Part shown: piece after piece, positions 6,677 to 8,472 of the stretch
Numbering within the stretch: the first letter of the stretch is position 1
Layout of the letters: the number at the start of each line of letters is the position of its first letter
Assembly: GCA_946482375.1 (NCBI GenBank)
Contig: CAMLRH010000108.1
Location: 1-8,472, forward strand
DNA: 8,472 bases
Source: an uncultured Caulobacteraceae bacterium
GTDB lineage: Bacteria; Pseudomonadota; Alphaproteobacteria; Caulobacterales; Caulobacteraceae
Direction of reading: 5' to 3'
Made by a program: the position numbers and the translations under genes
Notes under the pieces: generated by a model
The model's database searches: none
What the model was told of the DNA's origin: nothing
What the model saw: only the letters and a program-made list of their open reading frames with translations

Positions 6677-6705
6677 TGATTATATCGTAACACGATATAT
6701 ATTAT
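6677..6705 (+). promoter_or_regulatory. Possible plus-strand promoter enclosing the MarR operator
   Basis: TTGATT (6677-6682) and TATTAT (6700-6705) are separated by exactly 17 bases; the matches to TTGACA and TATAAT are four and five of six. The operator palindrome lies in the spacer and touches both boxes. It points to the small membrane protein gene at 6874 and would give a leader of about 160 nt. The AT-rich setting raises the chance of an accidental match. Confidence 0.4.
6681..6699. promoter_or_regulatory. Putative MarR operator upstream of marR and the divergent small gene
   Basis: The inverted repeat TATATCGT-AAC-ACGATATA, 19 bp and perfect apart from the central three bases, contains the exact reverse complement of the sodB-side operator. 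It lies 69 bp before the marR start and inside an AT-rich island of the divergent region. It overlaps the TATAAT of the likely marR promoter and fills the spacer of a plus-strand promoter-like sequence, so one bound dimer could control both directions. Confidence 0.8.
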
Positions 6706-6788
6706 TTGAAACTTACTCTCCTGGATCGAAGCCGCCCCGGAGTCTTGAACCTCTCCTTCGGATAGCGAGCTGGACCCCGACCCAGGAA

Positions 6789-6845
6789 GGGAGCGGGCCG
6801 TCACATAGAGAGCCGTTGGAAACGGCCGGCTGCCGACCCGCTCCC
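6789..6845. other. 57-nt imperfect hairpin in the leader of the small membrane protein gene
   Basis: GGGAGCGGG (6789-6797) pairs perfectly with CCCGCTCCC (6837-6845). The stem continues with CG and CA pairs interrupted by two mismatches, then an internal loop, and is capped by GCCGTT-GGA-AACGGC (6812-6826). It ends 16 bp before the GGAGG ribosome-binding site of the gene at 6874. There is no T tract on either side, so a terminator is unlikely. It could be a folded mRNA leader or a mobile REP-like hairpin; I recognise no named RNA family. Confidence 0.55.
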
Positions 6846-6873
6846 AAATAACCGCAGCCCGTGGAGGATCGTT

Positions 6874-7134
6874 ATGGCCGGCCTTATCTCGATAAACATC
6901 TTCGCGATCGTCGTGACGGCGATCGGATTTCACGTCGCCTTTCGCCAGCGTTTGGTGCGCGGCCTCGTCAGACAGCAAGGCAAAGAGATCCGGCCGCCGC
7001 GCCGCGACGAAGATGAAGGCGTCGACCCTCTGGCGTCCGTCCTGCGCATAGCCGGCGTCATGCTCATGGCCTTTGGCATCACGGTCTGCGCGTTCGCCAA
7101 CCTGATCGTCTACTTCTCCAACGGCGGCGTCTGA
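6874..7134 (+). CDS. Small two-helix membrane protein of unknown function
   Basis: An 86-residue protein I do not recognise. Two hydrophobic segments (about 4-22 and 57-80) flank a charged linker (RQRLVRGLVRQQGKEIRPPRRDEDEG). The basic residues after the first helix suggest the linker is cytoplasmic with both ends outside the inner membrane. It has one cysteine (C72) within the second helix and no enzyme motif. The start is well supported by GGAGG seven bases before ATG. The divergent neighbour is the marR gene, and the operator 175 bp upstream may control it. It ends 3 bp from the oppositely oriented ParA-type gene. A stress-related membrane role would fit the context with sodB, but nothing in the sequence shows this. 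Confidence 0.72.
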   Translation: MAGLISINIFAIVVTAIGFHVAFRQRLVRGLVRQQGKEIRPPRRDEDEGVDPLASVLRIAGVMLMAFGITVCAFANLIVYFSNGGV

Positions 7135-7137
7135 GCG

Positions 7138-7803
7138 CTATCCGGCCCGCGATTCCAGCCTCGGCCGGGACGCGAAGGCCAGCTTATCCATGAACCGCCA
7201 TAGCGCGCCGAGTTCCTCGGCCGCCGCGCCGGTCGGTTCCGTCTCCAGCACTGAAGCGCCCATCTCCAGCGAGGTCTGGTAGCTCGTTCGCGCCCGCAGA
7301 ACGATCGGGACGATCGGCAGGCCCAGGACGGCGAGCACCTTCAGCGCCTTCCTGACCGCCGGCGGCTCTATTCCGCCCCGCGCCGGCGGCGCCTGGTTCA
7401 GGATCACCACCCCGGGCTTCCTCATCCACTTCAGGACTTCCGCGGTGCGCGCCGCCGCCACCAGGTCCAGGAAGGTCGGCCGGACCACCAGAACCGTCAG
7501 GTCGCTGACCACGATGGCGTTGCTCATCCCCTGCTCGGTCCCGGCCGGCGTGTCGATGAACAGAGCCTCCATCCCGGCCCGCTGCACCGTCACCTGGGCG
7601 CCCGGCAAGCCGCGTGGGGTGGACAGGAAGTGGCGCGGGCCGCTGTCATAGCGAGCCTTGAGCACCTCGGTGGCGGAAGCCTGCGGGTCCAGATCGGCCA
7701 GCGCCGTGCGCTTGCCGGCGAGATGCGCCGCAAGCGCCAGATGAACCGCGACAGTGGTTTTCCCCGACCCGCCCTTGCGGGCCACGACGGCGATAGTGCG
7801 CAC
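7138..7803 (-). CDS. Orphan ParA/MinD-type P-loop ATPase
   Basis: A 221-residue ATPase of the ParA branch of the SIMIBI class. The deviant Walker A motif KGGSGKTT is at 10-17 with signature lysine K10 and P-loop lysine K15. The second motif, ADLDPQASAT, is at 36-45, and the Walker B/switch IDTPAG at 83-88. The length matches the short chromosomal or plasmid-type ParA proteins that lack an N-terminal DNA-binding domain. No ParB gene, centromere-like repeat array or flagellar, chemotaxis or pilus gene is nearby, so the cargo is unknown. MipZ is larger and is not a good match. The start is GTG with only a weak GGGG stretch upstream; an ATG at 7841 is out of frame. An AT-rich region at 7876-7920 with an inverted repeat probably holds its promoter. 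Confidence 0.9.
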   Translation of the reverse strand: MRTIAVVARKGGSGKTTVAVHLALAAHLAGKRTALADLDPQASATEVLKARYDSGPRHFLSTPRGLPGAQVTVQRAGMEALFIDTPAGTEQGMSNAIVVSDLTVLVVRPTFLDLVAAARTAEVLKWMRKPGVVILNQAPPARGGIEPPAVRKALKVLAVLGLPIVPIVLRARTSYQTSLEMGASVLETEPTGAAAEELGALWRFMDKLAFASRPRLESRAG

Positions 7804-7870
7804 GGCCCCGCCCCGCTCGATGCCCCGCCGAGCTTTGCCATGGACACAGGAGTCGAAAAACGGGAATCTC

Positions 7871-7892
7871 AGGGAACACTCTAAAATTCCCT
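7871..7892. promoter_or_regulatory. Inverted repeat upstream of the ParA-type gene
   Basis: AGGGAA (7871-7876) and TTCCCT (7887-7892) form a 6-bp dyad with a 10-bp AT-rich spacer, and another GGGAA lies at 7862-7866. It is 68 bp before the GTG start, where an operator or a promoter-proximal hairpin could act. The short half sites make chance plausible. Confidence 0.3.
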
Positions 7893-7926
7893 AATGAAAA
7901 TATGAGTTTAATCCACAGCAAGTCCT

Positions 7927-8033
7927 CCCTCCCCTTCATGGGGAGGGAAGACGCCAAAGGCGTCGGGTGGGGGAGTTTCGCCACAGCCCCACCCGTCTCG
8001 CTTCGCGAGCCACCCTCCCCATGAAGGGGAGGG
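7927..8033 (+). repeat. 107-bp structured palindromic repeat, copy B
   Basis: The same element as at 3474-3580 in opposite orientation and of identical length. Both 21-nt arms (7927-7947, 8013-8033) are identical to those of the other copy. Inside are hairpin GACGCC-AAA-GGCGTC (7950-7964), a perfect central stem GGGTGGGG (7965-7972) / CCCCACCC (7987-7994) with a 14-nt loop containing AGTTTCGCC, and hairpin CTCGC-TTC-GCGAG (7997-8009). The small stems differ from copy A by paired changes that keep them intact, while the loop AGTTTCGCC is unchanged. Confidence 0.92.
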
Positions 8034-8082
8034 AAAACTCGAAACATATCCGCCTCTCCCCGATCACGCCCAAACTCAGCAG

Positions 8083-8103
8083 TACCCCGCCGCATGGGGA
8101 GGG
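8083..8103 (+). repeat. Decayed single arm of the 107-bp repeat
   Basis: The segment ending CATGGGGAGGG matches about 16 of 21 positions of the left arm of the neighbouring repeat and still has a CCCC/GGGG pair. The rest of an element is not recognisable after it. It may be the relic of a second insertion or a partial duplication next to copy B. Confidence 0.4.
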
Positions 8104-8225
8104 CGTTCGGATCCAGCCCAAACGAGCGGTGGCGGTGCGGCCGAGCGGGGTCTCGCTGGCGGTGGAGCCTGGCAGGGTCTCATCACGCCCCGTCGGGGCC
8201 GCTCACCATGACACACTCGGAGTTA

Positions 8226-8265
8226 GTCATCCTGAGCAGGCGCGTAGCGCCGTGTCGAAGGACGC
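8226..8265. repeat. REP-like palindromic hairpin of a second type
   Basis: The segment starting GTCATCCTGAGC and ending GTGTCGAAGGACGC forms an imperfect stem (TCCT 8230-8233 with AGGA 8259-8262) capped by a perfect GGCGC-GTA-GCGCC hairpin (8239-8251). The TCATCCTGAGC...GTCGAAGGA pattern is one I recall as a frequent intergenic repeat in alphaproteobacterial genomes. It lies 44 bp before polA and is unrelated in sequence to the 107-bp element. Confidence 0.6.
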
Positions 8266-8274
8266 AAGGCGCTG

Positions 8275-8303
8275 CTGACCGCCGACGCATCAGCGCCTAT
8301 GTT
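8275..8303 (+). promoter_or_regulatory. polA: Possible polA promoter
   Basis: CTGACC (8275-8280) and TATGTT (8298-8303) are 17 bases apart, each four of six matches to the housekeeping consensus. Initiation seven bases after the -10 box would fall at the A of the polA ATG, implying a leaderless message, although a GGAG four bases or fewer before the ATG argues for a leader. A 7-bp dyad GGCGCTG (8268-8274) / CAGCGCC (8291-8297) brackets the spacer. Tentative. Confidence 0.25.
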
Positions 8304-8309
8304 GGAGCC

Positions 8310-8472
8310 ATGACCGACACCCTCGAGCCGCCCGTCGCCGACCGCCAGCTGACGCAGGACGGGCCTGCCGTTCGCCTCTATCTCGTCGATGGCTCGGGCT
8401 ACATCTTCCGCGCCTATCACGCGCTGCCGCCGCTGACGCGCAAGACCGACGGGCTGCCGGTCGGCGCGGTGG
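8310..8472 (+). CDS. polA: DNA polymerase I, N-terminal part (cut by window end)
   Basis: Only the first 54 codons are present and the frame runs open off the end. The sequence LYLVDGSGYIFRAYHALPPL followed by TRKTDGLPVGAV is the start of the 5'-3' exonuclease (FEN) domain of bacterial PolA; the aspartate in LVDGSG (residue 27) is a metal-binding residue of that domain. The enzyme fills gaps and removes RNA primers during replication and repair. About 20 extra residues precede the conserved start compared with E. coli PolA. Whether the polymerase and proofreading domains follow cannot be seen here. Confidence 0.95.
   Translation, partial: MTDTLEPPVADRQLTQDGPAVRLYLVDGSGYIFRAYHALPPLTRKTDGLPVGAV

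Larger units (their letters stand above)
7804..8309. other. 506-bp intergenic region between the ParA-type gene and polA
   Basis: No convincing gene lies here on either strand. From left to right it holds the likely promoter area of the ParA-type gene (AT-rich around 7880-7920), a full 107-bp repeat, a decayed repeat arm, about 120 bp with no clear structure except a small GCCCC-GTC-GGGGC hairpin, a second type of REP-like hairpin, and a possible polA promoter. Open frames across it merely translate the repeats. Confidence 0.75.

Noticed and set aside
6613..6978. Long N-terminal extension of the MarR protein
   Set aside because: It crosses the operator and runs antisense to the small membrane protein gene; composition is not protein-like and the ATG at 6612 has a ribosome-binding site.
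7907..7917. DnaA-box-like TTAATCCACA
   Set aside because: One inserted base compared with TTATCCACA and no further boxes nearby.
3474..8033. CRISPR array from the repeated arms
   Set aside because: Only two distant inverted elements with structured, related interiors; no regular spacers and no cas genes.
8170..8214. tRNA-like end with a GC stem and ACCA
   Set aside because: No TpsiC arm consensus, anticodon arm or acceptor partner can be drawn.
7967..8278. 103-codon frame through the polA upstream region
   Set aside because: It translates both repeat types and shows no protein-like pattern.

Overview
The window looks like chromosomal DNA from a GC-rich alphaproteobacterium of the Caulobacterales (Caulobacter, Phenylobacterium or Brevundimonas type). 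This rests on the high GC content, a DUF3126 gene directly after cysE, a TorF-type porin, the style of the palindromic intergenic repeats, and clusters of GANTC, the CcrM methylation motif. The genus is an inference; no rRNA or other marker is present.

Left part (1-3457): a minus-strand unit cysE then DUF3126, followed by a short open frame resembling the tail of a Phd/YefM antitoxin. Divergent from cysE is a YdjA-like nitroreductase. Converging on it is a minus-strand pair, queF (queuosine synthesis) then a LigB-family dioxygenase (ygiD type).

Middle part (3458-5451): the 152-bp divergent region between queF and an SDR dehydrogenase is mostly filled by a 107-bp structured repeat. The SDR gene ends in a long stem-loop with three GANTC sites close by. 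A TorF-family porin follows, closed by a strong intrinsic terminator that abuts the sodB stop codon.

Right part (5451-8472): marR then sodB (iron-type superoxide dismutase) on the minus strand. The same 17-bp palindrome, ATATCGT-N3-ACGATAT, lies in front of each gene, so the MarR protein very probably controls both itself and sodB. The marR-side palindrome also fits exactly between a -35-like and a -10-like box facing a small two-helix membrane protein gene on the plus strand. That gene would then belong to the same regulon, and its leader holds a 57-nt imperfect hairpin. It converges, with a 3-bp gap, on an orphan ParA-type ATPase. The last intergenic stretch (7804-8309) holds a second 107-bp repeat in opposite orientation, a decayed arm, a second type of REP-like hairpin and a possible promoter, and leads into the start of polA, which runs off the window.

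The two most interesting items are the MarR/SodB/small-membrane-protein regulon and the 107-bp repeat family. The two repeat copies have identical outer arms and a conserved internal loop, but their small stems differ by compensatory base-pair changes. No phage, IS element, CRISPR array, rRNA or tRNA was seen.
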